Shown: positions 26,741 to 35,761 of the stretch, piece after piece
How the letters are laid out: the number at the start of each line of letters is the position of its first letter
Numbering within the stretch: the first letter of the stretch is position 1
Assembly (NCBI GenBank): GCA_011526105.1
Contig: WYAZ01000139.1
Coordinates: 82,866-146,865, forward strand
Reading direction: 5' to 3'
Source of the DNA: Deltaproteobacteria bacterium
GTDB taxonomy: Bacteria; Myxococcota; Kuafuiibacteriia; Kuafuiibacteriales; Kuafuiibacteriaceae
DNA length: 64,000 nucleotides
The notes under the pieces: model-generated
What the model was told of the DNA's origin: nothing
The model's database searches: none
Seen by the model: only the letters and a program-made list of their open reading frames with translations
Program-made: the position numbers and the translations under genes

Positions 26741-26923
26741 ATGAACGTCTGCACCCGCTGTGAGGGGACGATGGATCGCCGCACCGCGATCCCCGAGGGC
26801 GCCGGTCGCCGCTACTGGGGCGACGTCGAGCCCTACGTCTACGTCGGTGATGCCGAGATCCACCACTTCATCTGTACCGCCTGCGGCAACCTGACCGCCA
26901 TCCAGTTCCGCGAAGCGGCCTGA
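26741..26923 (+). CDS. Small zinc-ribbon protein
   Basis: A 60-residue protein with two Cys pairs, CTRC at residues 4-7 and CTAC at about 46-49, which would bind one zinc ion in a ribbon fold. Between them are IPEGAGRRYWGDVEPYVYVGD, in part, and the strand HHFIC. Function unknown; similar tiny zinc ribbons occur as accessory or nucleic-acid-binding proteins. The ATG at 26741 has a GGTGAAGAAG ribosome site; a GTG at 26708 would add eleven basic residues and start directly beside the divergent protease gene. Confidence 0.75.
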   Translation: MNVCTRCEGTMDRRTAIPEGAGRRYWGDVEPYVYVGDAEIHHFICTACGNLTAIQFREAA

Positions 26924-26936
26924 GTCGGAGCTCGGC

Positions 26937-27683
26937 GTGGCGAGCATACCCCCGTGGCGAAAGTCGCCTTCACCCACGCAGCGAGCCCAGCCCGAGCCGA
27001 GCACCGAAGCGGAGAAGAGCGCGCCCACCTCGATGCCCCTTCGGGGACCCGGCCACTCGGGAGACGCCACTCGAGAGGACGGCGGCCAAGCCTTGCTCGA
27101 GCACGCGGGGCGGCACCGTCTCTTCGACGACGATGTCGACGCCGCCTTTCTCGCGACGATGAGCGTCGAGGTCGCGGCGCAGCACATCATGCTCCGCTTG
27201 GCGCGCCGAAGGGGTCAAATGGCGCGAGCCGCGCTGCTCGGGGAGGTGACGGAGCTGCTGCTCGGCCTGCCCGAGGAGCGGTTCCTCAAGCGGGTGCTGC
27301 TGGGCCTGGCGGATGCGGGACGGATCATCGACATCTACCCGCTCGAGCTGTTCTTTCAAGTGAAGGAGCGCGCGCCTGACCGGTTGCCGTTTGCGCGTTT
27401 TTCGCCTTTCGTGAAGAACCGTTCGGAGCTCGAGGGCCAGACCTTCGAGCCCGGGGCGCCGATCCGAATTCAGGTCCCGCTGGCCATGCGGATTCGGGCG
27501 TTTGCGCTCGAGGGCGGAGGTTTTCCCGGCTACGCCCTGTGCCCGGGGCCACCCGCCGAATACGAGCTCGAGTTCTTCGAACCGGGCGAGTTTTCGGTGC
27601 TCCTCCGCGGGGAGCTGAGGAAGGAGCACCTTCTGGACCGAATCCGGCTGAAAGTGGCCGATTCGACCGAAGGTTCGGCCTGA
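26937..27683 (+). CDS. Conserved-looking hypothetical protein
   Basis: A 248-residue protein (GTG start) that I do not recognise. The first 50 residues are Pro/Ser/Glu-rich and may be untranslated or disordered. Residues about 60-120 form helices (FLATMSVEVAAQHIMLRLARRRG and LGEVTELLLGLPEERFLKRVLLGLADAGRIIDIYP, in part). The C-terminal 120 residues are beta-rich with an acidic surface (GAPIRIQVPLAMRIRAFAL, YELEFFEPGEFSVLL). No signal peptide or catalytic motif. It follows the zinc-ribbon gene after 13 bases. A start at the internal ATG at 27033 cannot be excluded. Confidence 0.68.
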   Translation: MASIPPWRKSPSPTQRAQPEPSTEAEKSAPTSMPLRGPGHSGDATREDGGQALLEHAGRHRLFDDDVDAAFLATMSVEVAAQHIMLRLARRRGQMARAALLGEVTELLLGLPEERFLKRVLLGLADAGRIIDIYPLELFFQVKERAPDRLPFARFSPFVKNRSELEGQTFEPGAPIRIQVPLAMRIRAFALEGGGFPGYALCPGPPAEYELEFFEPGEFSVLLRGELRKEHLLDRIRLKVADSTEGSA

Positions 27684-27732
27684 CACCGGCCTTCGCCCTC
27701 TGCTAGCCTCCAGGCTCGCTCGGGGGTCTACG

Positions 27733-30700
27733 ATGACGCGTACTCTAGTTCTCTTCGCGGGGCTCCTCGCCCTGACCTCGGCCTGTCGCGGCACTGGGAC
27801 GCAGATCGAAGCGCCGGACGCGGGCGACGGTCCCGACCAGGGTGCGCGGTTCCCCGATGCCAACGTCATCACCGCCATCGACGGCGGACCGGTCGATGCT
27901 TCCCGCGTGCGGCCCACCCTCAACCAGGTTCAGCCGAGCTCGGGCTCCGAGCAGGGCGGCACCCGCGTCATCTTGAAGGGCACCGGCTTCTCCGAGCCGG
28001 CGGAGGTCCACTTCGGAGACACCGAAGCCGACAGCGTCGTCGTGCTCGACGAGGTCTCCATCGCCGCCACCACCCCGGCCGGTCCGCGGGGTCTGGTCGA
28101 GGTTCGCGTGGTCACCGAGGGCGGAGAGAGCCGTCTCCCGGATGGCTTCGAGTACCTGGCCGAGCTGCGCCTCGACCGAGTGACGCCCGCGCGCGTGCCC
28201 GAGGACGGCGGCGTGTTTGTGGTGCTCGAGGGCAAGGGCTTCGACGAAGACACCCTCGTCTACTTCGACCGCATCCCGTTGCGCGGTCTCAGGCTCGTCA
28301 GTGGTGAGCGCATCGAAGGCTACGTCCCCGCGCTTTCGCCCGGCCGCCCCCAGATTCAGGTGCTGCACCGGCAGGCCAGGGTCGCGCGGGGTGATCTGCT
28401 CTTTGTGTACGCCGTGCCCCGGCCCGCCTTGGTTGCGCCCGCGGCGACCACGCTCGCCGGATTGAGCGAGCACGAGCTCATGGGCACCGGACTCGGTCAG
28501 ACCCAAGCGGTGTCAGCGGGGGCGTCCAAGGTCGAGCGCTTCGATCTTCGAGGACCCACGCTGACCACCTTCGTGGCGCCGCCGCTCGCCCGAGGCGTCT
28601 ACGATATCGAGGTCGAGAACGAAGACACCGCCGGTCGTCTCGAAGCCGGTCTTTTGGTCTACGATCCCGCGGATCTCGCCCTGGCCATTCTTGGGGCCGC
28701 GCCGCAGCGGGTCTCCGCCGCCGGCGGTGCGCTCGTCACGCTCGTGGGCAGCGGCTTCACTCCGGGCGCGTCTGTGCTCGTGGGCACCGCGACCGCTTCG
28801 GTTCGCTACGTCTCGCCCAACGTGCTCGAACTCGTGGTGCCAAGCGGGCTCGCCCCGGGGCGCCACTCGATTCGTCTGAGCCAAGGGGCCTCGACCGTGA
28901 CGCAGACGGACGCGCTGGTCTTGTACGCGCCGCTCTCGCTGGTCTCCATCACCCCGAACCGAACGAGCGTGGGACTTCGAACCACCGTCACCATCGAAGG
29001 CACCGGCTTTGCCGGGCCGCTCGAGGTCCGCATCGCGGACGTACCGCTCACCGAAGTGGTCATCGAGAGTGAGACGCGGCTTCGAGGGACCATCGAAGCC
29101 GGGGCGGACGGCGCTCAGGATCTGCTCGTGCGGACGCGCGATGAGGTGGCGGTGCTCTCGGGCGCGTTCCTCTTCGACGCCGCGTTCGACCTCGTGCGCG
29201 TCGAGCCTGCGCAGGGCTCCATGTCCGGCAACACGATCGTCACCGCGTATGGTCGCGGCTTCGCCGGTGCGCCAGCCATGAAGCTCGGCGGCCTTGACGG
29301 CGTGTCACCCCGGCTCGAAAACGGCCAGGTCTTCTCGGCCCGCACTCCGCCGTCCACGCCGGGCCGCGTGGACGTGAGTGTGGTGCAGGCCGAGACCCAG
29401 ACCTTGCCGCTCGCGTATCGTTATTTCGATCCGCGCCTGCTCACCGGCGGCGCGTACGGGGAGCGCATCGACGGGGCGATCAACGTCGGCGTGATAAGCG
29501 GCGAGACCGGTCAGCCCATGCCGGGCATGATGGTGCAGCTCGGCTACGAGGCGAATCCACGGTTTGCGCGCCTCACGGACGAAAACGGCCTCGCCACCAT
29601 CAGCGAGCTCGATCTCTACGGCCCGGTGACGGTCACCGTTGGCCAGACGGGCTTCGAGTTCGTGACCTTCATGGATCTGAACGCCCAGAACCTGTCGATC
29701 TTCTCCGGTGCCAACCCCGTCAACCCCGACCCTCCTCCGCCCCCTCAGCCCTGTCCTACCCCAAGCGAAGGACCGGTGGTGCGCGGCAAGGTCTTCAAGT
29801 TCAAGAGCACGATCGATCCGGTGACGCGCCCGGGATGGATCCCGGTCGCGCAGATCACGTACTCCGAGTCGAACGTGTTCTCCCCGAACCCGCCAGAGCC
29901 GGCCACGCAGTTCGACTTCGTCTTTCAGGATGGCGGCGAGTACGAGATCACACCCATGCGCGGCGGCACGATCGCGGTGTACGCGATCTTGGGCGACTAC
30001 AACCAGAGCAGTCAGGTGTTCATCCCTCGGCGTTTTGGCATGGTCCGACAGGTGCCTTCGGTGCCCGGTGAGATCACCGAGGGCATTAACATCTCGCTCG
30101 ACTTCAACCTCGACCAGAGTGTTCAGCTTCGGCTCGACGACCCGCCTCGGCAGATGCCGGGGCCCTCGGGCAACATCGTCTTCCCTTTCTTGAACCTGCT
30201 CTCCGAGGGTGTGATCCCGTTCAACCCGCAGGTGGCGCTGTTCAACCCGCTGTGGCTCGACAACATGCCCGACGTCTCGGCCTCGAGCTTCATCTACATG
30301 ACCGGCTCGATGACCGAGCGCAACGGTCAGTACGGGGCGCCGTTCTCGCTCACCTTGGTGACGAGCGGGCTGCCGTTCTCGGAGGGCGTGGACGCGGGGC
30401 CGTTCTTGCGGATGCCCCAGAACATGAGCCCGAAGGCGGGCGAGTTGCTCGAGGACGGGCGTATCAGCTTCGAGCAGCCGGGCATCGTCCCGGAGATCAC
30501 ACGACTCGAGGTGGTCGACAGCACCGTCGTGTCCGGGAGCTGCTGCGTCGATCTCAATATAAATGGGCTCTGCGAATCCACCGAGCCAGTGCAAGGCGGA
30601 GGGGCCCCGGTGCAGTTCAACCGCTGGAGCCTCTTCGCCCAAGGCGGCCTCCAGAGCTACTACCTCCCGCGCATGGCGCCAGGGGTGTCGGCCTTCGTCA

Positions 30701-30849
30701 CCCCCCGGACCTACCCGTTCATCATGCAGCAGGCCATCGCGCCGCGGTTCAACTATCGCGAGTTCATCTACAACCAGTTCTCGCCCTTCTTCTGGCGAAG
30801 CTGGATGGCTACCTTTGGCTCGATCCTGGTGAAGGAAGAGACCGACTGA
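27733..30849 (+). CDS. Large lipoprotein with tandem IPT/TIG domains
   Basis: A 1038-residue surface lipoprotein; lipobox SAC at about residue 18. From residue 58 to 565 there are about six IPT/TIG immunoglobulin-like domains, each opening with a strand like LNQVQPSSGSEQGGTRVIL or SITPNRTSVGLRTTVTI and containing GTGF or GxGF. Residues about 585-650 resemble a carboxypeptidase regulatory-like domain (ISGETGQPMPGMMVQL, TDENGLATISELD). The remaining 370 residues are unfamiliar and end without an anchor. TIG proteins mediate adhesion or glycan binding. The next gene encodes a Cys-rich lipoprotein after 25 bases. Confidence 0.9.
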   Translation: MTRTLVLFAGLLALTSACRGTGTQIEAPDAGDGPDQGARFPDANVITAIDGGPVDASRVRPTLNQVQPSSGSEQGGTRVILKGTGFSEPAEVHFGDTEADSVVVLDEVSIAATTPAGPRGLVEVRVVTEGGESRLPDGFEYLAELRLDRVTPARVPEDGGVFVVLEGKGFDEDTLVYFDRIPLRGLRLVSGERIEGYVPALSPGRPQIQVLHRQARVARGDLLFVYAVPRPALVAPAATTLAGLSEHELMGTGLGQTQAVSAGASKVERFDLRGPTLTTFVAPPLARGVYDIEVENEDTAGRLEAGLLVYDPADLALAILGAAPQRVSAAGGALVTLVGSGFTPGASVLVGTATASVRYVSPNVLELVVPSGLAPGRHSIRLSQGASTVTQTDALVLYAPLSLVSITPNRTSVGLRTTVTIEGTGFAGPLEVRIADVPLTEVVIESETRLRGTIEAGADGAQDLLVRTRDEVAVLSGAFLFDAAFDLVRVEPAQGSMSGNTIVTAYGRGFAGAPAMKLGGLDGVSPRLENGQVFSARTPPSTPGRVDVSVVQAETQTLPLAYRYFDPRLLTGGAYGERIDGAINVGVISGETGQPMPGMMVQLGYEANPRFARLTDENGLATISELDLYGPVTVTVGQTGFEFVTFMDLNAQNLSIFSGANPVNPDPPPPPQPCPTPSEGPVVRGKVFKFKSTIDPVTRPGWIPVAQITYSESNVFSPNPPEPATQFDFVFQDGGEYEITPMRGGTIAVYAILGDYNQSSQVFIPRRFGMVRQVPSVPGEITEGINISLDFNLDQSVQLRLDDPPRQMPGPSGNIVFPFLNLLSEGVIPFNPQVALFNPLWLDNMPDVSASSFIYMTGSMTERNGQYGAPFSLTLVTSGLPFSEGVDAGPFLRMPQNMSPKAGELLEDGRISFEQPGIVPEITRLEVVDSTVVSGSCCVDLNINGLCESTEPVQGGGAPVQFNRWSLFAQGGLQSYYLPRMAPGVSAFVTPRTYPFIMQQAIAPRFNYREFIYNQFSPFFWRSWMATFGSILVKEETD

Positions 30850-30874
30850 GCTGCGCTTCGTCTCGAGTCCTCTG

Positions 30875-32134
30875 ATGAAACTCCTCCCGCTCCGCACCCT
30901 CGCGTTCCTCTGCGCCGCTGCAGCCTCTTTGGTGGGCTGCAAGACCGAACCCACGATCATCGACAGCTGCCGCGACGCCCGGGACTGCCGGGCGGGCGAG
31001 GTCTGCGACGTCGCGCTCGGGCGATGTCTCTGCACCCTCGACGAGGCCTGCGAGGACGGCGAGTTCTGCAACAGGGCGGGCAACTGCCAGGCGCGGGCGG
31101 GCTGCGTCGACAACTCGGGTTGCACTCAGGCCAACACCTTTTGCGACATCCTGAGCGGCGAGTGTCTGCTCGGTCCGGCGGAGGTGCTCGACGCCTCGTG
31201 CGGGCTCGTGAGCCACTGCCCCATCGGGAGCATCTGCACGACCGGTCAGTGTGTCGCCGGCTGCCACGATGACGGCGACTGCGCGCTGGGCTTGTTGTGC
31301 ATCGAAGGGCAGTGCACCGCTGGCGAAGGTCTCTGCCGCACCGACGACTTCTGCGAGTACCAAGAGCGCTGCGTGGGCAGTCAGTGCGCGCGCGAGCGAG
31401 GGCCGTACTGCCGCGGCTGCTCTCCGCTCGCCACGCCCAACAACCCGGACCCCTGCGACCATCCGCGGAACTTCTGCTTGGTCAACAGCGCCGAGGCGGG
31501 CGGCTCGCCGTACTTTTGCGGTGTGGATTGCTCGCTCGGTCAGCCGTGCCCCAACGGCTACGGATGTAACGGGGTGCTCATCCTGACGGACGGGCGTTGC
31601 CGCTCGAACGTCCAGTGCCGTTGCCAGCCCGGCACCGACTATTTGGCAACGCTGACATCGTCGTGCTCTCTGCCCGCGCCCTGCGACCCTGTTCAGCCCA
31701 ACGGTCAGCCCGACCCCGACGCGGTGTTCTGCCTCGATGACGGCCACGCCGCGTGTCCAGGGAGCGAGGAGGTGCCGGGCTTCTGCCTCGTGCGGCGCGG
31801 CGCGCGCAGCGGCAACTGCGGTTGCGCGACGGACGCCGAGTGCGGCGAGGGGGGCACCTGCGTGAGCGGCGTCTGCTGCTCCGGCCGAGTTCGAACCGAC
31901 CGCTCGTGTTTTGCGAACGAGGGGGCGGTCTCCGGCTTCTGCTCTTGCGGCACGGACGACGACTGCCCCACGGACATCTGCGATGGCGCCTCGAGCACCT
32001 GCGCGCTCACCGGCCTGCCGTGCACCCCCGGCAACAACGACTGCGGGCCTCTGGCGTGTATCGATGGCGCCTGCCTTATCGGCCAGAACTGCGCTCCGAG
32101 CGAGGGCCTCGCTTGCTCGGAGCTCACCCGTTAG
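30875..32134 (+). CDS. Cys-rich (Dickkopf-like) lipoprotein, paralogue of 34560-35747
   Basis: A 419-residue lipoprotein; lipobox VGC near residue 22. The mature protein has more than 45 cysteines in modules such as CRDARDCRAGEVCD, CEDGEFCNRAGNC and CPIGSICTTGQC, the C-x(4-6)-DC-x-x-G-x-x-C pattern of Dickkopf-type N-domains used in myxobacterial surface proteins. The module order and the last 20 residues (GQNCAPSEGLACSEL) match the protein at 34560-35747, so the two are paralogues. No enzymatic motif. It is followed after two bases by a small membrane protein gene. Confidence 0.88.
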   Translation: MKLLPLRTLAFLCAAAASLVGCKTEPTIIDSCRDARDCRAGEVCDVALGRCLCTLDEACEDGEFCNRAGNCQARAGCVDNSGCTQANTFCDILSGECLLGPAEVLDASCGLVSHCPIGSICTTGQCVAGCHDDGDCALGLLCIEGQCTAGEGLCRTDDFCEYQERCVGSQCARERGPYCRGCSPLATPNNPDPCDHPRNFCLVNSAEAGGSPYFCGVDCSLGQPCPNGYGCNGVLILTDGRCRSNVQCRCQPGTDYLATLTSSCSLPAPCDPVQPNGQPDPDAVFCLDDGHAACPGSEEVPGFCLVRRGARSGNCGCATDAECGEGGTCVSGVCCSGRVRTDRSCFANEGAVSGFCSCGTDDDCPTDICDGASSTCALTGLPCTPGNNDCGPLACIDGACLIGQNCAPSEGLACSELTR

Positions 32135-32136
32135 CC

Positions 32137-32613
32137 ATGAGCGAAGCGCGAAGCGAAGCGGAGATCCGGAAGTGGCAACGGCGCAGCTTCATGCTCACAC
32201 TCCTTGGCTCCGTCGGGGCCGCGCTCCTGTTCTTCTACAGCTTCGTCCTTGGGGCCTGGCTCGGCCCGGGTCCTTTGCATCCCATCGAGATCGCGGTCGG
32301 CACGACTTTTTCGCTGTTGCTGGGGTCGTTCATGAGCCGTCCGATCCTGAAGCGGCGAATCGAGATGAAGGCGCGTTGGGTGACCGAGCTGAAGCTCGGC
32401 AAGAAGCGCTGCCGAGTCGCCTTCTTTGAGGACCACGCGCAGGTGGGCCGCGAGATCCTCGTCTTGGCGCGTGTGCAATCGACCAAGCTCAACGGCGGGA
32501 CGCTCACTGTCTCTTACGACCGCTTCGGCGACCCGGAGCCGTTGACATTCGTGCTCTCGGGCCCGGAGCCTTCAATCGAGCGGGCACAGAAGTACTTCGA
32601 GCGGGCGGCCTGA
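32137..32613 (+). CDS. Small membrane protein with two transmembrane segments
   Basis: A 158-residue protein that is not recognised. After a charged N-terminus, residues about 18-40 and 50-70 are hydrophobic helices separated by LGPGPLHPI. The cytoplasmic part is basic (RPILKRRIEMKARWV) and ends in a small alpha/beta domain with a VSYDRFGDPEPLTFVL strand pair. It begins two bases after the Cys-rich lipoprotein stop, so coupled translation is likely. It converges with the mechanosensitive channel gene. Confidence 0.8.
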   Translation: MSEARSEAEIRKWQRRSFMLTLLGSVGAALLFFYSFVLGAWLGPGPLHPIEIAVGTTFSLLLGSFMSRPILKRRIEMKARWVTELKLGKKRCRVAFFEDHAQVGREILVLARVQSTKLNGGTLTVSYDRFGDPEPLTFVLSGPEPSIERAQKYFERAA

Positions 32614-32626
32614 GCCCCATGCGCAT

Positions 32627-33871
32627 CTAGCCCACCGGGCTCTGCGCGCGCTCGCTGCCGATCACCTGAGCCAGGCGCGCCACGTCGCCGCCGCTCGGTT
32701 TCTGAAACGGGAGCAGCCCGAACTCGGGCAAGATCGCCAGCACGTGGTCGAAAATATCGGCCTGGATGCGCTCGTACTCCGTCCACTGTGTGGTGTTGGT
32801 GAAGCAGTAGAGCTGAATCGGAAGGCCGGCCTCGCTGGGCTCGAGTTGGCGCACCATCAGCGTCATCTCCTTGTGGATGCTCGGGTGATGGCGCAGGTAG
32901 TTCGTGAGGTAGATGCGCAGGGTGCCGATGTTGGTCATGCGGCGGCCGTTCATCGGGCTGGACGCGTCGATGTCGTGGGCTTGGTTCCAGGCTTCGATCT
33001 CCCTGGTCCGGCTCTCGATGTACTCGGTGAGGAGTTTGACCTTCTTTAGACGTTCGCGGAGGTCGGGGCTGAGGAACCGCACCGAGCTCTGGTCGATGGC
33101 AATGGCGCGGGCGATGCGGCGTCCGCCGGACTCGGTCATGCCGCGCCAGTTCTTGAATCCGCCTTCGATGAGCGCGTAGGTGGGGATGACGCTGATGGTC
33201 TTGTCCCAGTTCTGGACCTTGATGGTGTGGAGAGCGATGTCGACGACGTCCCCATCCGCCCCGTACTTGCTCACCGTGATCCAGTCACCGATGCGAACGA
33301 GGTCCGCGGCGGCGATCTGGAGGCTCGCGATGAACGAGAGGATGGTGTCCCTGAAGACCAAGAGGAGCACCGCGGTCGCCGCTCCAAGGCCGGAGATGAA
33401 GACCCAAGGGCTCTCGTCGAGAAGCGTGGCCAGGACGATGAGCCCGCCTGCGATGACCAAGAAGATCTTGACGATCTGGACGTAGCCCTTGATCGGGCGG
33501 CTGCCGGAGAAGTGGAAGCTCTCATAGATGGCCTGGACCGCAGAGAGCAGCCGGAAGACCGAAGAGAGGAGGATGACGAGCAGGTAGCCAAAAACGATAC
33601 GGTGGATGGTGGCGGTCTCGCCGGGCAGGGGTTCGGCAAAGGCTCGGATGACGAGTCCCGGAGACAGCCAGGCCAAACGCTCGATCACCCCGTGTTCGAG
33701 GATCATGTCGTCCCAGCGCGTGGGGCTTCGCTTCACGAAGAAGCGAACGACGCGCACCCCGAGCACCCGCGTGAGCCACAGCGCTGCGAGCGCGGTGACG
33801 GCGACGAGGACAATGAGGAGCGGTCCCCCGAGGGCGACGAGGCGCTCGAGTCTTGCCCAGAGTTCTTCCAT
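32627..33871 (-). CDS. ybdG: MscS-family mechanosensitive ion channel (YbdG/MscM type)
   Basis: A 414-residue inner-membrane channel matching YbdG in length and in its cytoplasmic domain. Five or so hydrophobic helices lie in residues 15-190; the pore-lining helix and beta domain are marked by GLGAATAVLLLVFRDTILSF, IGDWITVSKYGADGDVVDI and TIKVQNWDKTISVIPTYAL (split across blocks). NWRGMTESGGRRIARAIAID and the RFLSPDLRERLKKVKLLTEYI region are typical of the YbdG branch. These channels release osmolytes on hypo-osmotic shock. It is the last gene of a four-gene minus-strand operon starting with the VWA lipoprotein. Confidence 0.93.
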   Translation of the reverse strand: MEELWARLERLVALGGPLLIVLVAVTALAALWLTRVLGVRVVRFFVKRSPTRWDDMILEHGVIERLAWLSPGLVIRAFAEPLPGETATIHRIVFGYLLVILLSSVFRLLSAVQAIYESFHFSGSRPIKGYVQIVKIFLVIAGGLIVLATLLDESPWVFISGLGAATAVLLLVFRDTILSFIASLQIAAADLVRIGDWITVSKYGADGDVVDIALHTIKVQNWDKTISVIPTYALIEGGFKNWRGMTESGGRRIARAIAIDQSSVRFLSPDLRERLKKVKLLTEYIESRTREIEAWNQAHDIDASSPMNGRRMTNIGTLRIYLTNYLRHHPSIHKEMTLMVRQLEPSEAGLPIQLYCFTNTTQWTEYERIQADIFDHVLAILPEFGLLPFQKPSGGDVARLAQVIGSERAQSPVG

Positions 33872-33879
33872 GGGCGGCC

Positions 33880-34530
33880 TCAGCGCCCAGGGGCCGTGGT
33901 GGAGCTTCGAACCGGCGGCGCGGAGTCATACGGCCAGATGCGGAGGTTGTCGTAGGCGATCTCGTTCTGCCAATTCGAGAAGGCGAGGCGGTTGTGGCCC
34001 GGCCCCTGGAGCGGCTCCTTGTCGTCGAAGCTCAGGTAGAGCCGACCGTCCAAGTACCAGCGGATCTCGCCGCCCTTCTTCTCGATCCGCCAGTGATAGC
34101 TGCGGTTGCCGAGCACACCGGTGGGCTTCTTTTCGACTCGGTCGGCCCCATGCTCATCGAGGCGAGCGATGCAGGAGATGGTGTTCGACCAGCCTCCGAG
34201 GATGAAGACGTACCCGCTCTGATGCGCGCTGCCGTTGGTCATGAGCTCGAGCTTGGTGTCGACCAAGTTTGTGTCGCTTCGGGCGTCGAACTCGACGACG
34301 AGGTCGTTCGGAAGGTCGATTCCGAGAAAGAGCGGAGCGTTGTTGGCGCCGTTGGAGCGGGCCATGCCGCCTCGGACCTCCCAGTGGCCGCCGGACTTCC
34401 GCCACTGTGGGCCGAGTTCGGTGCGCTCGAAGTCGTCCGAGAAGGGCAGGGCGGTGGCCGCGCTCGGCGGCGAGCCCTTGCAGGCAGCGAAGGAGAGAGC
34501 GAGCGTTAGGATGGCCAGCGTCGAGCGCAT
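33880..34530 (-). CDS. Lipoprotein with concanavalin/LamG-like fold
   Basis: A 216-residue lipoprotein; lipobox AAC at about residue 17. The mature protein starts with FSDDFERTELGPQW and contains WEVRGGMARS, VEFDARSDTNLVDTKLEL, GYVFILGGWSNT and EIRWYLDGRLYLSFDDKEPL, the strand order of DUF1080/3-keto-disaccharide hydrolase-like and other concanavalin-like jelly rolls. The catalytic residues of any glycosidase were not identified, so carbohydrate binding is the safer guess. It sits between the Cys-rich lipoprotein and the channel gene in one operon. Confidence 0.8.
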   Translation of the reverse strand: MRSTLAILTLALSFAACKGSPPSAATALPFSDDFERTELGPQWRKSGGHWEVRGGMARSNGANNAPLFLGIDLPNDLVVEFDARSDTNLVDTKLELMTNGSAHQSGYVFILGGWSNTISCIARLDEHGADRVEKKPTGVLGNRSYHWRIEKKGGEIRWYLDGRLYLSFDDKEPLQGPGHNRLAFSNWQNEIAYDNLRIWPYDSAPPVRSSTTAPGR

Positions 34531-34559
34531 GGAGCACCCATACACCAAATCGCCGTCCT

Positions 34560-35747
34560 TTACCGGAGATCGGTGCAGTCTAGACCTTGCTCTGGGGCAC
34601 AGGTGTATCCGAGCAAACAGGCCCCCTGCGTGCACTCGAGCCCGCACTGCGTGCCCACGGTGCAGGCGCGGCCCGAGTTCAGGCAGCGCCCCTGATAGCA
34701 TCCACACTGAGCGTTGTCGGTGCATCGGCTGCCGTCCGTGATGCACACCCCGCCCTGGCAGAGTGGGATGTCCGAGCACTGGGCGTCGCTGGTGCAGGCC
34801 TGGCTGGTGCCGGCGCAGGTGAACTGACAGGTCGTGAGGCATTGACCGTCCGAGGTGCACGGGGTCACGCCGAGTCCGCCGCAGCTCCCCAGACACTGCC
34901 CGGGCACCTGAGTGACGTTGCAGTCCGCGTTCTCTGCGCAGGTGCAGGCGCCCTTGCGGTCCCCTTCGCCGCCGACGCAGAAGCGGTTCGCGCCGCACTC
35001 GGCGTTGTTGCCCGGGGTGCACAGGTCCGAGGTCAAAAGCTGCACCGATCCGCAGCCGTAGCCGCTGGGGCAGGTGTCTTGGCCGGGCTGACAGCCCACG
35101 CCGCAGAAGTATTGTCCTCCGGTGGTGGGGTCGTTTGGGTCGTAGTTGACGTTGATGAGGCAGTAGTTGCCGTCGCCGCCGCAGTCGGTGGGCTGGTTGG
35201 TGCAGGTGGCGCAGTGGTTCGGGTTGGGGTCGCGCTGACAGCTCTGGTTCAGGCAGCGCTCGCCGTAGCCGCAGAACGACTTGTCCTCGCAGACGCCGAA
35301 GCGGCACATGCCGAGGGACTCCGCCGGGACGCCGGTGGCCCGCTGACACGAGGCGCCGAGCGCGCAGTCCGAGGCGTCGCGGCAGCCGTCGGCGCACTGG
35401 CGGGTCTGGCGGTTGCACACGGTGCCGGCTTGGCAGTGTACGTCGAGGGTGCACGAGCCGCGGTCGACACAGTCGCCCGAGATGAGATCGCAGAAGGTGG
35501 TCGCTTCGCAGTCTTCGTTGGAGCGACAGCCGGCTTTCTCTTGGCATAGGCCCTGGCGGTTACAGAACTGCCCTTGTTCGCAGGACTCGTCGGTTCGGCA
35601 GAAGCAGAGGCCGGAACGGCAAACGAAGCCGCCGGGGCAGTCTTCGTTGGCGGTGCATTCGCCGACGAACTCTTCGGTGCTGGAGCAGCCGGCGAAGAGC
35701 CCGAGGCCGAGTGACAGAAGAACGATCGAGAGGAGGTTTCTCAGCAT
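34560..35747 (-). CDS. Cys-rich (Dickkopf-like) lipoprotein, paralogue of 30875-32134
   Basis: A 395-residue lipoprotein; lipobox AGC near residue 21. Like its paralogue it opens with CTANEDCPGGFVCRSGLC, then CEQGQFCNRQGLCQ, and carries more than 45 cysteines through to GYTCAPEQGLDCTDL at the end. The pair lie 2.4 kb apart on opposite strands, suggesting an inverted duplication followed by divergence. The upstream VWA-lipoprotein gene ends 14 bases before its start, and a concanavalin-like lipoprotein gene follows after 29 bases. Confidence 0.88.
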   Translation of the reverse strand: MLRNLLSIVLLSLGLGLFAGCSSTEEFVGECTANEDCPGGFVCRSGLCFCRTDESCEQGQFCNRQGLCQEKAGCRSNEDCEATTFCDLISGDCVDRGSCTLDVHCQAGTVCNRQTRQCADGCRDASDCALGASCQRATGVPAESLGMCRFGVCEDKSFCGYGERCLNQSCQRDPNPNHCATCTNQPTDCGGDGNYCLINVNYDPNDPTTGGQYFCGVGCQPGQDTCPSGYGCGSVQLLTSDLCTPGNNAECGANRFCVGGEGDRKGACTCAENADCNVTQVPGQCLGSCGGLGVTPCTSDGQCLTTCQFTCAGTSQACTSDAQCSDIPLCQGGVCITDGSRCTDNAQCGCYQGRCLNSGRACTVGTQCGLECTQGACLLGYTCAPEQGLDCTDLR

Positions 35748-35761
35748 GGCTCGGGTCCCTC

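Noticed and set aside
29305..31125. A 600-codon minus-strand frame across the TIG and Cys-rich lipoprotein genes
   Set aside because: Crosses two good genes and their junction, with His/Arg/Val-rich shadow composition.
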